Source of the DNA: Aequoribacter sp049615385
GTDB lineage: Bacteria; Pseudomonadota; Gammaproteobacteria; Pseudomonadales; Halieaceae
DNA length: 64,000 bases
Assembly: GCF_049615385.1 (NCBI RefSeq)
Contig: NZ_JBMZFL010000001.1
Strand: one strand, 5' to 3'
Positions 1 to 7,595 of this stretch are shown here, one piece after another. Positions within the stretch are counted from its first letter, which is position 1, and every line of letters begins with the position of its first letter. The translations under genes and the position numbers were made by a program. Below the pieces are notes generated by a model. The model searched no databases, had not been told where the DNA came from, and saw nothing but the letters and a program-made list of their open reading frames with translations.

Positions 1-248
1 TGGGGTGCTTGGAATGCTGAAGATTTGGTTTTCTTTTTTGGTACCGGAGGCCGGATTGATAAAAGCGGCGTTGCCTCCGCCGCTTTTAGTTGCTGCGCAA
101 CCGCCGTCGCTTCGCTCCTGCGCCCACTTTGCTCCTGTGGTCGCAAAATGTCGAACCTCCGGTTCTCGTCCGGCTCGAATATCTGGGATATTGTGGGGTG
201 CTTGGAATGCTGAAGATTTGGTTTTCTTTTTTGGTACCGGAGGCCGGA
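1..248 (-). repeat. 193-bp-period repeat built on the 3' end of tRNA-Leu
   Basis: Positions 1-55 and 194-248 are identical over 55 bp, an offset of 193 bp. Read on the minus strand, each copy starts inside the last 17 nt of the tRNA-Leu gene (T-arm end, acceptor strand, CCA) and continues about 38 nt into the 3' flank. The copy at 194-248 belongs to the intact tRNA. The copy at 1-55 is an isolated 3' fragment and may continue past the left edge. The layout resembles the E. coli tyrT locus, where 178-bp repeats downstream of tRNA-Tyr each carry the tRNA 3' end. That likeness is inference. Confidence 0.8.
60..88. other. Perfect 11-bp stem-loop downstream of tRNA-Leu
   Basis: An 11-bp perfect inverted repeat (60-70 pairing with 78-88, 7-nt loop) lies in the spacer between the two tRNA 3'-end copies. 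The flanks are only moderately T-rich: CTTTTA follows the stem on either strand, and no long U tract is present. It could be a weak bidirectional terminator or a processing structure for the tRNA-Leu transcript, which crosses it on the minus strand. Confidence 0.5.
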
Positions 249-318
249 CTCGAACCGGCACGCTTTTAAGGGCATCGGATTTTGAATCCGACGTGTCTAC
301 CAATTTCACCACTCCGGC
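232..318 (-). tRNA. tRNA-Leu (anticodon CAA)
   Basis: The minus strand folds as a class II tRNA of 87 nt including an encoded CCA. The 7-bp acceptor stem closes with a G1-U72 wobble. The anticodon stem TCGGA/TCCGA encloses loop TTCAAAA, giving anticodon CAA, which reads UUG. The long variable arm typical of tRNA-Leu is present, and the T-arm carries GGTTCGAGTCC. It is transcribed leftwards from a strong promoter at 355-382. The last 17 nt are duplicated 193 bp downstream, at 39-55. Confidence 0.97.
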
Positions 319-354
319 ACAGAGGGGAAAGCACTTCAGGAGTGCAGGGCGCGG

Positions 355-382
355 ATTATAGCAAGGCGCTTTAAAAGTGCAA
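355..382 (-). promoter_or_regulatory. Promoter of tRNA-Leu
   Basis: On the minus strand a -35 TTGCAC (377-382) and a perfect -10 TATAAT (355-360) are separated by 16 bp. A GC-rich discriminator (CCGCGCCC) follows, as is usual for stable-RNA promoters under stringent control. The tRNA 5' end lies about 37 bp downstream of the -10. Confidence 0.8.
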
Positions 383-421
383 TCACTGAAATCGGGTTTT
401 TATCGAGAGACAGCGAAAAAG

Positions 422-450
422 TGGCCAAACACCCGATTGAAGGGTACACT
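422..450 (+). promoter_or_regulatory. Probable promoter of the small protein gene before queA
   Basis: A -35-like TGGCCA (422-427) and a -10-like TACACT (445-450) are separated by exactly 17 bp, upstream of the ATG at 514. Each hexamer matches the sigma-70 consensus at about four of six positions. No other candidate in this short intergenic region looks better. Confidence 0.45.
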
Positions 451-513
451 TCGCGCCCTCGAGTTTGGGTATGGGACCTGAACCGTTTTCTGAGTACCAA
501 GAGAGAAAAGATT

Positions 514-792
514 ATGGCCACAGTATTGGTTAAAAAAACAGCAACGCACAAAATTTACAAGCGTAAAGATGGTCGTTATGCAGTAACGACTGTGAAGGGC
601 GCTGCCGTAAACGGCGACGACAAAGCGGCGGTATTGCTTGCGGAAGGTTTAATCCAGCTTTCTCAGCCAGCACCCGCAGAGCCTGAAGTCGAAGAAGCAC
701 CTGCAGAAGAAGCGGCTGCTGAAGAAGCACCTGCAGAAGAAGCACAAGCTGAAGAAGCACCAGCCGAAGAAGAAACCAAAGACGCAGAGTAA
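514..792 (+). CDS. Small protein with Ala/Glu-rich acidic tail
   Basis: This is a 92-residue protein of unknown function. The ATG at 514 follows GAGAGAAAAG; the reading frame stays open further upstream, but without a ribosome site. Residues 1-50 look like a small folded domain rich in Lys and Val, with the stretch YKRKDGRYAV. Residues 51-92 are a low-complexity acidic tail of repeated AEEAP/AEEA units ending in ETKDAE. The tail repeats also exist at DNA level, since a unit of about 20 bp containing GAAGCACCTGCAGAAGAAGC occurs twice. No signal peptide or membrane segment is visible. A terminator follows, so it is probably monocistronic rather than part of the queA-tgt operon. I do not recognise the family. 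Confidence 0.7.
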   Translation: MATVLVKKTATHKIYKRKDGRYAVTTVKGAAVNGDDKAAVLLAEGLIQLSQPAPAEPEVEEAPAEEAAAEEAPAEEAQAEEAPAEEETKDAE

Positions 793-813
793 ACGTAAAA
801 CGTTTAGATGCGT

Positions 814-837
814 AAAGCCCACCTCGGTGGGCTTTTT
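814..837 (+). terminator. Rho-independent terminator before queA
   Basis: A stem AAAGCCCACC/GGTGGGCTTT with a 2-nt TC loop is followed by a run of T. It ends the transcript of the small acidic-tail protein and separates it from queA. Confidence 0.9.
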
Positions 838-857
838 TATAGTGAGCTCATACCGGT

Positions 858-1898
858 ATGTCGACATACAAAAGCGATTATTATTTTGATTTACCCGAGC
901 ATTTGATTGCTCAGCACCCGTTGCCGGATCGCAGTGCTTCGCGCTTGCTTTGCCTTGACCGCAACTCGGGTGCTGTCAATCACGCGCAGTTTACTGATCT
1001 GCTTGAGTTAGTTCGGCCCAATGATCTGTTGGTATTCAATAACACGAAAGTCATCCCAGCTCGAATGTACGGCCAAAAACCGACGGGCGGTCAGTTAGAA
1101 ATATTGGTCGAGCGCATTGTTAGTTCTCAACAGGCCTTGGTACATATGCGCTCTAGTCGCTCTCCCAAACCAGGATCGATGGTCGAGATTTTTAGCAAAG
1201 ATCGCTCAGGAGTTGCGGGCGAGGTCTCTGTACTCGGACGCGAGGGGGCTTTGTTTTTAGTTGAAGCACGAGACGAGGCTATCACGGCTTTGATTGAACG
1301 TTGTGGTCATATGCCTTTGCCGCCCTACATAGACCGGGCGGAGGAGCAAGCCGATTTAGAGCGCTATCAGACTGTTTATGCCAAAAAAGAGGGTGCTGTC
1401 GCGGCGCCTACGGCGGGTTTGCACTTTACCCCTGAAATTTTACGGGCGCTTAAAGGCAAGGGTGTCGAATTTGCGGAAGTGACTTTGCACGTAGGGGCAG
1501 GTACATTTCAGCCCGTAAAAGAGGACGATATTCGCGCACACACCATGCACACAGAATGGTTTGAGGTCTCGGACGAGGTAGTGAGGCTTGTCGAGGCGAC
1601 CAAACAGCGCGGAGGACGCGTCATCGCAGTTGGAACGACGTCTGTTCGCAGTTTAGAATCGGCGAGTCTTAATGGGCGCTTGCAATCGATGCAGGGTGAT
1701 ACTGAGATTTTTATCTACCCCGGTTACGAGTTTAAAACAGTGGATGCGTTAATCACGAACTTTCATTTACCCGAGTCGACCCTGATTATGCTGGTGAGTG
1801 CCTTGGCCGACCGGGAGTCAGTATTGGCGGCCTACGATGAAGCAGTTCGACACGAATACCGATTTTTTAGTTATGGCGATGCCATGTTTATTGCCTAG
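858..1898 (+). CDS. queA: S-adenosylmethionine:tRNA ribosyltransferase-isomerase
   Basis: QueA transfers and isomerises the ribosyl part of SAM onto preQ1 at position 34 of GUN-anticodon tRNAs, giving epoxyqueuosine. The 346-residue protein is full length for the family and shows its conserved blocks: YDLPEHLIAQHPL-like start (FDLPEHLIAQHPLPDRSASR), LVFNNTKVIPAR, the central AAPTAGLHFTPE, TLHVGAGTFQPV, GTTSVRSLES and ITNFHLPESTLIMLVSA. It is cytoplasmic. tgt follows 9 bp downstream on the same strand, and the two enzymes act in sequence in reverse order (Tgt inserts preQ1, QueA modifies it), so co-transcription is very likely. Confidence 0.97.
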   Translation: MSTYKSDYYFDLPEHLIAQHPLPDRSASRLLCLDRNSGAVNHAQFTDLLELVRPNDLLVFNNTKVIPARMYGQKPTGGQLEILVERIVSSQQALVHMRSSRSPKPGSMVEIFSKDRSGVAGEVSVLGREGALFLVEARDEAITALIERCGHMPLPPYIDRAEEQADLERYQTVYAKKEGAVAAPTAGLHFTPEILRALKGKGVEFAEVTLHVGAGTFQPVKEDDIRAHTMHTEWFEVSDEVVRLVEATKQRGGRVIAVGTTSVRSLESASLNGRLQSMQGDTEIFIYPGYEFKTVDALITNFHLPESTLIMLVSALADRESVLAAYDEAVRHEYRFFSYGDAMFIA

Positions 1899-1907
1899 GA
1901 TGGCTTT

Positions 1908-3047
1908 ATGAGCGATGAATCTTGTCGAATGCACTACCAACTCAACACTCAAGATGGGTATGCGCGCCGCGGTGCTTTGACGTTTCCGCGCGGAGTAGTA
2001 GAAACGCCAGCATTCATGCCCGTGGGAACATACGGCACGGTAAAAGGTTTGACTCCGCGCGATGTCGAGGACCTTGGTGCACATATTATTTTGGGTAATA
2101 CCTTTCATTTATGGTTGCGACCCGGTACTGACATCATAAAAGCGCACGGTGATCTGCATGATTTTATGGGTTGGCAGGGTCCGATCCTGACGGATTCCGG
2201 TGGTTTTCAAGTATTTAGTCTGGGTGCAATGCGCAAAATCTCCGAGGAGGGCGTTGCCTTTCAATCGCCGGTTGATGGCGCAAAAGTGTTTTTGGACCCA
2301 GAAGAGTCAATGCGTATCCAGCGCGACTTGGGTAGCGATATCGTCATGATTTTTGATGAGTGCACGCCTTATCCCGCTGATCACAGCGTGGCGAAAAGCA
2401 GCATGGAACTGTCGTTGCGATGGGCCAAACGCAGCAAGGCGGCACACGAGGGAAACGATGCGGCGCTGTTCGGTATTATTCAAGGTGGAATGTACGAAGA
2501 TCTTCGGCATCAATCCTTGCAGGGTTTGGTCGACTTGGGCTTTGATGGCTACGCCATTGGCGGGCTTTCAGTGGGTGAGCCTAAAGAAGAAATGTTTCAT
2601 GTGCTAGAAGTCCTAAAGGACGTTATGCCAACCGATAAGCCTAGGTATTTGATGGGTGTGGGTACACCAGCGGATTTGCTCGAAGGGGTCCGACGTGGTA
2701 TCGATATGTTTGATTGCGTGATGCCGACTCGCAATGCTCGTAACGGGCATTTGTTTACCAGTGAAGGCGTGGTGAAGTTGCGCAATGCCAAGCACAAGCG
2801 TTCGACCGCACCGCTAGATGCTAACTGCGATTGTTATACCTGTCGTAACTTTTCGGTTGCCTATTTGCACCACCTAGACAAGTGCAAAGAAATTTTGGGT
2901 TCGCAGCTGAACACCATTCATAATTTGCACTACTACCAAACACACATGCGTAATATTAGATCCGCTATTGAGACGCACTCGCTCGACGAGTACGCGGGTC
3001 GATTTTACGAGGCGCAAGGGCTGGAAGCTCCGGTACTGGAATTGTGA
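1908..3047 (+). CDS. tgt: tRNA-guanine transglycosylase
   Basis: Tgt exchanges guanine-34 for preQ1 in tRNA-Asp, -Asn, -His and -Tyr. The 379-residue sequence tracks E. coli Tgt closely: PVGTYGTVKG, ILGNTFHLWLRPG, LTDSGGFQVFSLG (substrate-binding Asp), MIFDECTPYPAD, GGLSVGEPK, and MPTRNARNGHLF including the catalytic Asp of FDCVMPTRN. The C-terminal zinc site is CDCYTC with a distal His in YLHHLDKC. The ATG at 1908 has AGGA 7-10 bp upstream. A second Met (MHYQL) seven residues on matches the E. coli start and cannot be excluded. The usual yajC-secD-secF genes do not follow; the next gene overlaps the stop codon instead. Confidence 0.97.
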   Translation: MSDESCRMHYQLNTQDGYARRGALTFPRGVVETPAFMPVGTYGTVKGLTPRDVEDLGAHIILGNTFHLWLRPGTDIIKAHGDLHDFMGWQGPILTDSGGFQVFSLGAMRKISEEGVAFQSPVDGAKVFLDPEESMRIQRDLGSDIVMIFDECTPYPADHSVAKSSMELSLRWAKRSKAAHEGNDAALFGIIQGGMYEDLRHQSLQGLVDLGFDGYAIGGLSVGEPKEEMFHVLEVLKDVMPTDKPRYLMGVGTPADLLEGVRRGIDMFDCVMPTRNARNGHLFTSEGVVKLRNAKHKRSTAPLDANCDCYTCRNFSVAYLHHLDKCKEILGSQLNTIHNLHYYQTHMRNIRSAIETHSLDEYAGRFYEAQGLEAPVLEL

Positions 3048-3364
3048 AGAAACTCGTATTTTTTGTGCCCCAGACGCATCTAGAGCACGTCAAAACGGCT
3101 CTTTTTGAGGTGGGTGCAGGCCGAATGGGTGATTATGAGCATTGCTGCTGGCAAACCTTGGGCACCGGGCAGTTCAAGCCAATGCCCGGTGCAACGCCGT
3201 TTATCGGCCAGCGCGGGCAGCTCGAGCGCGTGAGTGAGTACCGTGTAGAGCTTGTCTGCGACGATGCCTGCATTAAGGAAGCCGTAAAGGCACTGCGCCA
3301 TGCGCACCCCTACGAAGAACCCGCCTTTGATGTCATTAACCTGATTGATCCGGAGAGCTTGTAA
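3044..3364 (+). CDS. YqfO/NIF3-insertion-domain-like protein
   Basis: This 106-residue protein resembles the stand-alone form of the PII/CutA-like domain inserted in NIF3/YqfO proteins (COG3323 type). The hallmarks are the N-terminal VFFVPQTHLEHVKTALFEVGAG, GDYEHCCWQT, the FKPMPGATPFIGQ block and a C-terminal HPYEEPAFDV. Family members probably bind small ligands or metals; no enzymatic role is established. The GTG start at 3044 overlaps the tgt stop (GTGA), and the stop overlaps the ATG of the next gene (TAATG). The three genes are therefore translationally coupled. Confidence 0.85.
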   Translation: MKKLVFFVPQTHLEHVKTALFEVGAGRMGDYEHCCWQTLGTGQFKPMPGATPFIGQRGQLERVSEYRVELVCDDACIKEAVKALRHAHPYEEPAFDVINLIDPESL

Positions 3365-3603
3365 TGTCTGAATCTGCGCAACGCCCACGCCCAGTAATCA
3401 TTGATCCGCTTACCGGTGAGGAGCTCATACCTTCTCCCTGTGTGTCTATTTGTGCGCTCGATGAACATGACGTGTGCATCGGCTGTTTTCGCTCAGGCAG
3501 TGAAATTACCGATTGGTTTATGGCTTCGTCAGCAGAGAAGAGGGCAATACTCGCGCGCGCCAACGAGCGTCGGCTAGAACAAGGCAGTAATGGGCTTAGC
3601 TAG
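3364..3603 (+). CDS. DUF1289 small cysteine-rich protein
   Basis: This 79-residue protein carries the DUF1289 signature: PCVSICALDEHDVCIGCFRSG followed by EITDWFMASSAEKRAIL. Its three or four conserved Cys suggest metal or Fe-S binding, which the sequence does not prove. The start overlaps the preceding stop (TAATG). The last 8 bp overlap the 3' end of the convergent corB gene. The function of the family is not established. Confidence 0.88.
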   Translation: MSESAQRPRPVIIDPLTGEELIPSPCVSICALDEHDVCIGCFRSGSEITDWFMASSAEKRAILARANERRLEQGSNGLS

Positions 3604-4852
3604 CCTTAAAGGCCTTTACAGACTGAATAACCTTGCTGTCGAGGCTGACGATTTCGAGTCGATGTTCTCCAATAGCCATGCTGGCGTTTGCATCCGGGAA
3701 TGATTCGAGTATTTCCAGCATCAGTCCGCTGATGGTTCTTGGCCCCTCGGTGGGCAATGACCAGTCGAGCGCTTTATTGACATCCCGAATAGAGGCATTG
3801 CCTAAAATTAAGAAAGTGCCGTCTGGCTCTGGCGTGATGTAATCGTCTTGCGCTATCAGACTTGAGGTAAACTCGCCTACGATTTCTTCTAGGATATCTT
3901 CCAACGCAACCAGGCCCATAACGTCGCCGTATTCGTCCACGACCGTACCCAAACGCAGTTTCTGCTGCTGAAAGTTGAGCAGTTGGGTGTGCAGAGGAGT
4001 GTTCTCTGGAACAAAATAGGGTTGTTCCATCTCGCGCAATAGGGCTTCTCGATCTAAACCGTTGGCATCGACAATACGACTGATATTGCGCATGTGCAAA
4101 ATGCCTTCGATGTTGTTGATGTCTTCTCGCCAGACCGGCAGTCTTGTATGTTCTGAAGCTTGTATCGTCTTCATGATCTCTTCATCAGTATCATCAAGGT
4201 CGATGCCGTACACCTCGTTGCGAGGCACCATGATGTCATCGACACTGACTTCCTCGAGATCTAGGATGTTAAGCAGCATGCCGCGGTGCCGAGTCGGAAT
4301 CAGTTGACTCGACTCGTTAACGATGGTGCGCAGCTCGTCAGACGATACTGAATCGTTGTTGGTGTTCTCTGGGTTTACCCCGAGAAGTTTAAGCAGGCCA
4401 TTGGTGACACCATTGATGGCCCACACCAATGGATACATAATTTTCATCAAGGGCAGCAACACAATGCTTGCGGGAAAGGCAATGCGTTCGGGGTGCAAAG
4501 CTGCAATCGTTTTTGGTGTGATCTCGGCAAAAATTAAGATCACGAGCGTTAGTACCAGGGTTGCGACGGCGATACCTGCGTCGCCAAACAAGCGGATCGC
4601 GATCACCGTCGCGATAGCAGAGGCCAGAATATTGACCAAGTTGTTGCCGATCAAGATAAGGCCGATGAGCCTATCGGGTCGCTCAAGTAATTGACTGGCA
4701 CGCTCTGCGCCCTTGTGCTTTTCGTTGCGCAAGTGTTTCAGGCGGAATCGGTTGAGTGACATCATTCCTGTTTCTGAAGACGAGAAAAAACCCGACAGGA
4801 CGATCAAAATGGCGAGAGCTGTAAACAGCAACTCTAAGGGCGCTTCGTTCAA
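3596..4852 (-). CDS. corB: CorB/YfjD-type membrane protein (DUF21-CBS-CorC_HlyC)
   Basis: This 418-residue inner-membrane protein is of the CNNM/CorB family, implicated in Mg2+ (and Co2+) homeostasis. The N-terminal DUF21 domain (about residues 1-180) has several membrane segments and the motif FFSSSETGMMSLNRFRLKHL. It is followed by two CBS domains (DDIMVPRNEVYGIDLDD and the VVDEYGDVMGLVALEDILEE region) and a C-terminal CorC_HlyC transporter-associated domain (about residues 335-415, TFLILGNASIRDVN). The order ffh / ypjD-corB matches E. coli. The 3' end overlaps the convergent DUF1289 gene by 8 bp. Confidence 0.92.
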   Translation of the reverse strand: MNEAPLELLFTALAILIVLSGFFSSSETGMMSLNRFRLKHLRNEKHKGAERASQLLERPDRLIGLILIGNNLVNILASAIATVIAIRLFGDAGIAVATLVLTLVILIFAEITPKTIAALHPERIAFPASIVLLPLMKIMYPLVWAINGVTNGLLKLLGVNPENTNNDSVSSDELRTIVNESSQLIPTRHRGMLLNILDLEEVSVDDIMVPRNEVYGIDLDDTDEEIMKTIQASEHTRLPVWREDINNIEGILHMRNISRIVDANGLDREALLREMEQPYFVPENTPLHTQLLNFQQQKLRLGTVVDEYGDVMGLVALEDILEEIVGEFTSSLIAQDDYITPEPDGTFLILGNASIRDVNKALDWSLPTEGPRTISGLMLEILESFPDANASMAIGEHRLEIVSLDSKVIQSVKAFKAS

Positions 4853-4934
4853 CGCTGTGTGAATCTCGTGTGGCTATTGAAGCGTAAGTGTCTCGAACTT
4901 CCGGCCAGCGCGCAAGCAACAAAGCGATACTTTT

Positions 4935-5729
4935 CTAGTCCAGGAGCCACTGCAGCACAAATTTTGAGCCGAAGTAGGCCAGCAGGATGAGGGAAAATCC
5001 AGCGAGAGTGAGTTTTACCGCGGTTCTTGATCGCCAGCCCTGCTGGTGATGCCCCCATAAAAGACTGGCGTAAACCAACCAGGCGCTGATGGTGAAGACC
5101 GTTTTGTGCGCCACATGCTGAGCGAGCATGTCCTCTAGAAAAACAAAACCTGTAATGATCGCTAAGCTGAGAACCGCAAAACCAATCCACAAGAGCTCGA
5201 AGAGTAATCGCTCCATCTTTTGGAGTGGTGGCAACCAGCGGGTTACTCCCAAGTTGTGATGTCTACGCAGCTGTCGATCTTGTAAGGCGACGAGCCCGGC
5301 CTGCATGGCCGCAATTGCCAGCAAGGCGTTGGCGGATAACGAACAGGCAATGTGAATGACAACGCCAGGCGCCAGAGAGGTGGCCTGTATCTCGCTGGGT
5401 GCCAGTACGCTGACCAATACGGTCAGGGCAGAGAGTGGGAATAGCCCAATCAGCACCGTTTGCAAGGGTCGGATGACCAGCAACAGTGCGGCGACGACAT
5501 TGGTCAACAGGAATGCGAGTGATGATGCCTCGATAAACCCCAGCGGCGCGAGAGCGTGGGACTGCAAAGCCCCAAAAACTAAGTAAGCGTGCAACATAAT
5601 TGCGAGTGCGCCGCTGCTCAAGGCCAAAACAGAGCTGGCCCCACGATGTCTGGGTGCGTAGTAAAGTTGGTGCCCAGCGGCCACGAGATACGCTGTGGCT
5701 GTCGCTAAAGCAATAATCAAGGCGGTCAT
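4935..5729 (-). CDS. ypjD: CcsA/YpjD-like cytochrome c assembly-family membrane protein
   Basis: This 264-residue integral membrane protein has about eight hydrophobic helices and belongs to the CcsA/HemX-like YpjD family. The conserved C-terminal block runs through LAQHVAHKTVFTISAWLVYASLLWGHHQQGWR. It includes His residues that in CcsA-like proteins sit near haem. It lies between ffh (divergent) and corB (same strand, 82 bp downstream), as in E. coli. The precise function of YpjD is unproven, and a role in cation transport together with CorB has been suggested. Confidence 0.9.
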   Translation of the reverse strand: MTALIIALATATAYLVAAGHQLYYAPRHRGASSVLALSSGALAIMLHAYLVFGALQSHALAPLGFIEASSLAFLLTNVVAALLLVIRPLQTVLIGLFPLSALTVLVSVLAPSEIQATSLAPGVVIHIACSLSANALLAIAAMQAGLVALQDRQLRRHHNLGVTRWLPPLQKMERLLFELLWIGFAVLSLAIITGFVFLEDMLAQHVAHKTVFTISAWLVYASLLWGHHQQGWRSRTAVKLTLAGFSLILLAYFGSKFVLQWLLD

Positions 5730-5732
5730 GAG

Positions 5733-5761
5733 TGGGCGCTGGCCTGTGGTTGACGTATAAT
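5733..5761 (+). promoter_or_regulatory. Probable ffh promoter (-10 TATAAT)
   Basis: A perfect -10 TATAAT at 5756-5761 lies 61 bp before the ffh ATG, in the 93-bp divergent ypjD/ffh gap. The hexamer 17 bp upstream (TGGGCG) is a poor -35. The -10 is convincing; the -35 is not. Confidence 0.45.
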
Positions 5762-5822
5762 CCCCCTTTGTACCCAGATCGAGTCACATAATCAATAGGG
5801 CAGAAGCCCTAGAGAGGTCAGC

Positions 5823-7187
5823 ATGTTTCAAAGTTTGTCAGATCGCTTGTCTGCGACCCTAAAATCCATTTCCGGTAAAGCGAAGCTGAGTGAGGATAAT
5901 ATTCAAGGCACACTGCGTGAAGTGCGCATGGCCTTGCTTGAGGCCGATGTTGCCCTACCCGTCGTTAAAACGTTTACGGAGGCGGTTAAACAGCGGGCAT
6001 TAGGTCAAGAAGTGGCTCAGGCTCTAAGCCCTGGGCAAGCTTTTCTAAAAATCGTTCAATCAGAGCTTGAGTCCACCATGGGCTCGGCCAACGAGTCGTT
6101 GAACCTTGCTGCGCAACCTCCAGCTATTATCTTGATGGCCGGTCTACAGGGTGCGGGTAAAACGACATCGGTGGCTAAATTGGCGCGTCGTTTGATCGAA
6201 CGCGAGAAGAAATCAGTCTCGGTGGTCAGTGCTGACGTTTATCGTCCGGCAGCAATCAAGCAGCTAGAAACCTTGGCTCAGGAGGTAGGTGCTCGTTTTA
6301 TTCCAAGCGAGATTAACCAATCTCCGGTTGAGATTGCCAAGCGCGCGGTGCAAACGGCGAAAACACAATTTAGCGATGTGCTGTTGGTAGATACTGCGGG
6401 ACGGCTCGCCATTGATGCAGAAATGATGGCGGAGATAAAAGACCTGCATGCGGCGATTAACCCAATAGAAACCTTGTTCGTCGTTGATGCGATGACCGGG
6501 CAAGATGCGGCCAATACTGCGAAGGCCTTCGGTGACGCCTTGCCTCTAACAGGCGTGATTTTGACCAAAGTCGATGCCGATGTGCGCGGTGGTGCGGCTC
6601 TGTCAGTTCGTTCCATTACTGGCAAGCCGATCAAGTTTTTAGGTGTAGGCGAAAAAACGCAGGCGCTGGACCCTTTTCACCCCGACCGAATAGCCTCGCG
6701 CATTTTGGGGATGGGCGATGTCTTATCGCTTATTGAAGAGGCCGAGCAAAAGGTTGATAAGGCCAAAGCGGAACGTATCGCCAAGAAAGTGAAAGCAGGC
6801 AAGCGCTTTGACTTAGAGGATTTTCGTGACCAATTACAGCAAATGAACAATATGGGTGGAGTAACGGGTATGTTGGATAAACTCCCCGGTATGGGCGGTA
6901 TGGCCCAGGCTGCTCAGGGCATGGACCCCAAAATGTTTATGCGTATGGAGGCTATGATCAACTCGATGACGCCGAAAGAGCGCCGCAACCCTGATTTAAT
7001 CGCGGGCTCGCGTAAGCGTCGTATCACCCTGGGCTCTGGCACACAGGTCCAAGATCTAAATCGCCTACTTAAACAGCATAAACAGATGCAAAAGATGATG
7101 AAAAAGATGAAGGGAGGAGGCCTCGAACGAATGATGCGAGGCATGGCCGGTAACATGCCAAAGGGCGGTGGTTTTCCCTTTCGGTAA
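5823..7187 (+). CDS. ffh: Signal recognition particle protein Ffh
   Basis: Ffh binds 4.5S RNA and the signal sequences of nascent inner-membrane proteins, and docks them to FtsY. The 454-residue protein has the N domain (about 1-85), a GTPase G domain with GLQGAGKTTSVAKLA (G1), DTAGR (G3) and TKVD (G4), and the Met-rich M domain from about 300. The M domain has RKRRITLGSGTQVQDLNRLLK for RNA binding and a tail rich in Met and Gly. AGAGAGGTC precedes the ATG. It is monocistronic here, divergent from ypjD and upstream of the rpsP operon. Confidence 0.98.
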   Translation: MFQSLSDRLSATLKSISGKAKLSEDNIQGTLREVRMALLEADVALPVVKTFTEAVKQRALGQEVAQALSPGQAFLKIVQSELESTMGSANESLNLAAQPPAIILMAGLQGAGKTTSVAKLARRLIEREKKSVSVVSADVYRPAAIKQLETLAQEVGARFIPSEINQSPVEIAKRAVQTAKTQFSDVLLVDTAGRLAIDAEMMAEIKDLHAAINPIETLFVVDAMTGQDAANTAKAFGDALPLTGVILTKVDADVRGGAALSVRSITGKPIKFLGVGEKTQALDPFHPDRIASRILGMGDVLSLIEEAEQKVDKAKAERIAKKVKAGKRFDLEDFRDQLQQMNNMGGVTGMLDKLPGMGGMAQAAQGMDPKMFMRMEAMINSMTPKERRNPDLIAGSRKRRITLGSGTQVQDLNRLLKQHKQMQKMMKKMKGGGLERMMRGMAGNMPKGGGFPFR

Positions 7188-7225
7188 ATGATTGAGAAAT
7201 TCCGAAAGCTTGTGAAAAATCGGGC

Positions 7226-7254
7226 TTTCAAAGCGGGGCGTTTTTCCGTATGAT
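7226..7254 (+). promoter_or_regulatory. Probable promoter of the rpsP-rimM-trmD-rplS operon
   Basis: A -10 TATGAT (7249-7254) is preceded at 17 bp by TTTCAA (7226-7231). A GC-rich ACGCGCC discriminator follows. The untranslated leader to rpsP would be about 75 nt, with AGGAAC before the ATG. The -10 and discriminator suit a growth-rate-regulated ribosomal promoter. Confidence 0.5.
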
Positions 7255-7335
7255 ACGCGCCTTTCCGGCAAGGGTGCCGGTATTGCCTCTGTAACACCAA
7301 GAATTTGGGGCGTTCAAACTAACAGGAACACATTT

Positions 7336-7590
7336 ATGGTAACAATTCGATTGGCAAGAGGCGGAGCAAAAAAGCGTCCTTTCTACCACTTTACTGTGGC
7401 TGATAGCCGTAACTCTCGCAATGGCCGTTTTATTGAGCGTGTGGGCTTTTTTAACCCGACAGCTCGTGGGCAGGAAGATCGTTTGCGCGTTGATTTTGAT
7501 CGCGTTGACTACTGGCGTAGTAATGGCGCGCAAGTGTCAGATCGCGTTGCCAGCCTGTTGAAAGAGGCTTCAAGCTCAGCTGAGGCCTAA
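7336..7590 (+). CDS. rpsP: 30S ribosomal protein S16
   Basis: This 84-residue S16 has the canonical start MVTIRLARGGAKKRPFYH and the blocks FIERVGFFNP and DYWRSNGAQVSDRV. S16 is an assembly protein of the 30S body. It is the first gene of the conserved rpsP-rimM-trmD-rplS operon, and rimM begins 5 bp after its stop. Confidence 0.98.
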   Translation: MVTIRLARGGAKKRPFYHFTVADSRNSRNGRFIERVGFFNPTARGQEDRLRVDFDRVDYWRSNGAQVSDRVASLLKEASSSAEA

Positions 7591-7595
7591 GTCCC

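Noticed and set aside
1..248. 55-bp duplication as phage attachment sites
   Set aside because: Only about 140 bp separate the copies, with no mobile gene. A tRNA-derived tandem repeat explains it better.
5..361. 118-codon plus-strand frame across the tRNA region
   Set aside because: It is antisense to tRNA-Leu and its repeat. The stretch GRTRTGTLLRASDFESD is the well-known artefact of translating a tRNA-Leu backwards.
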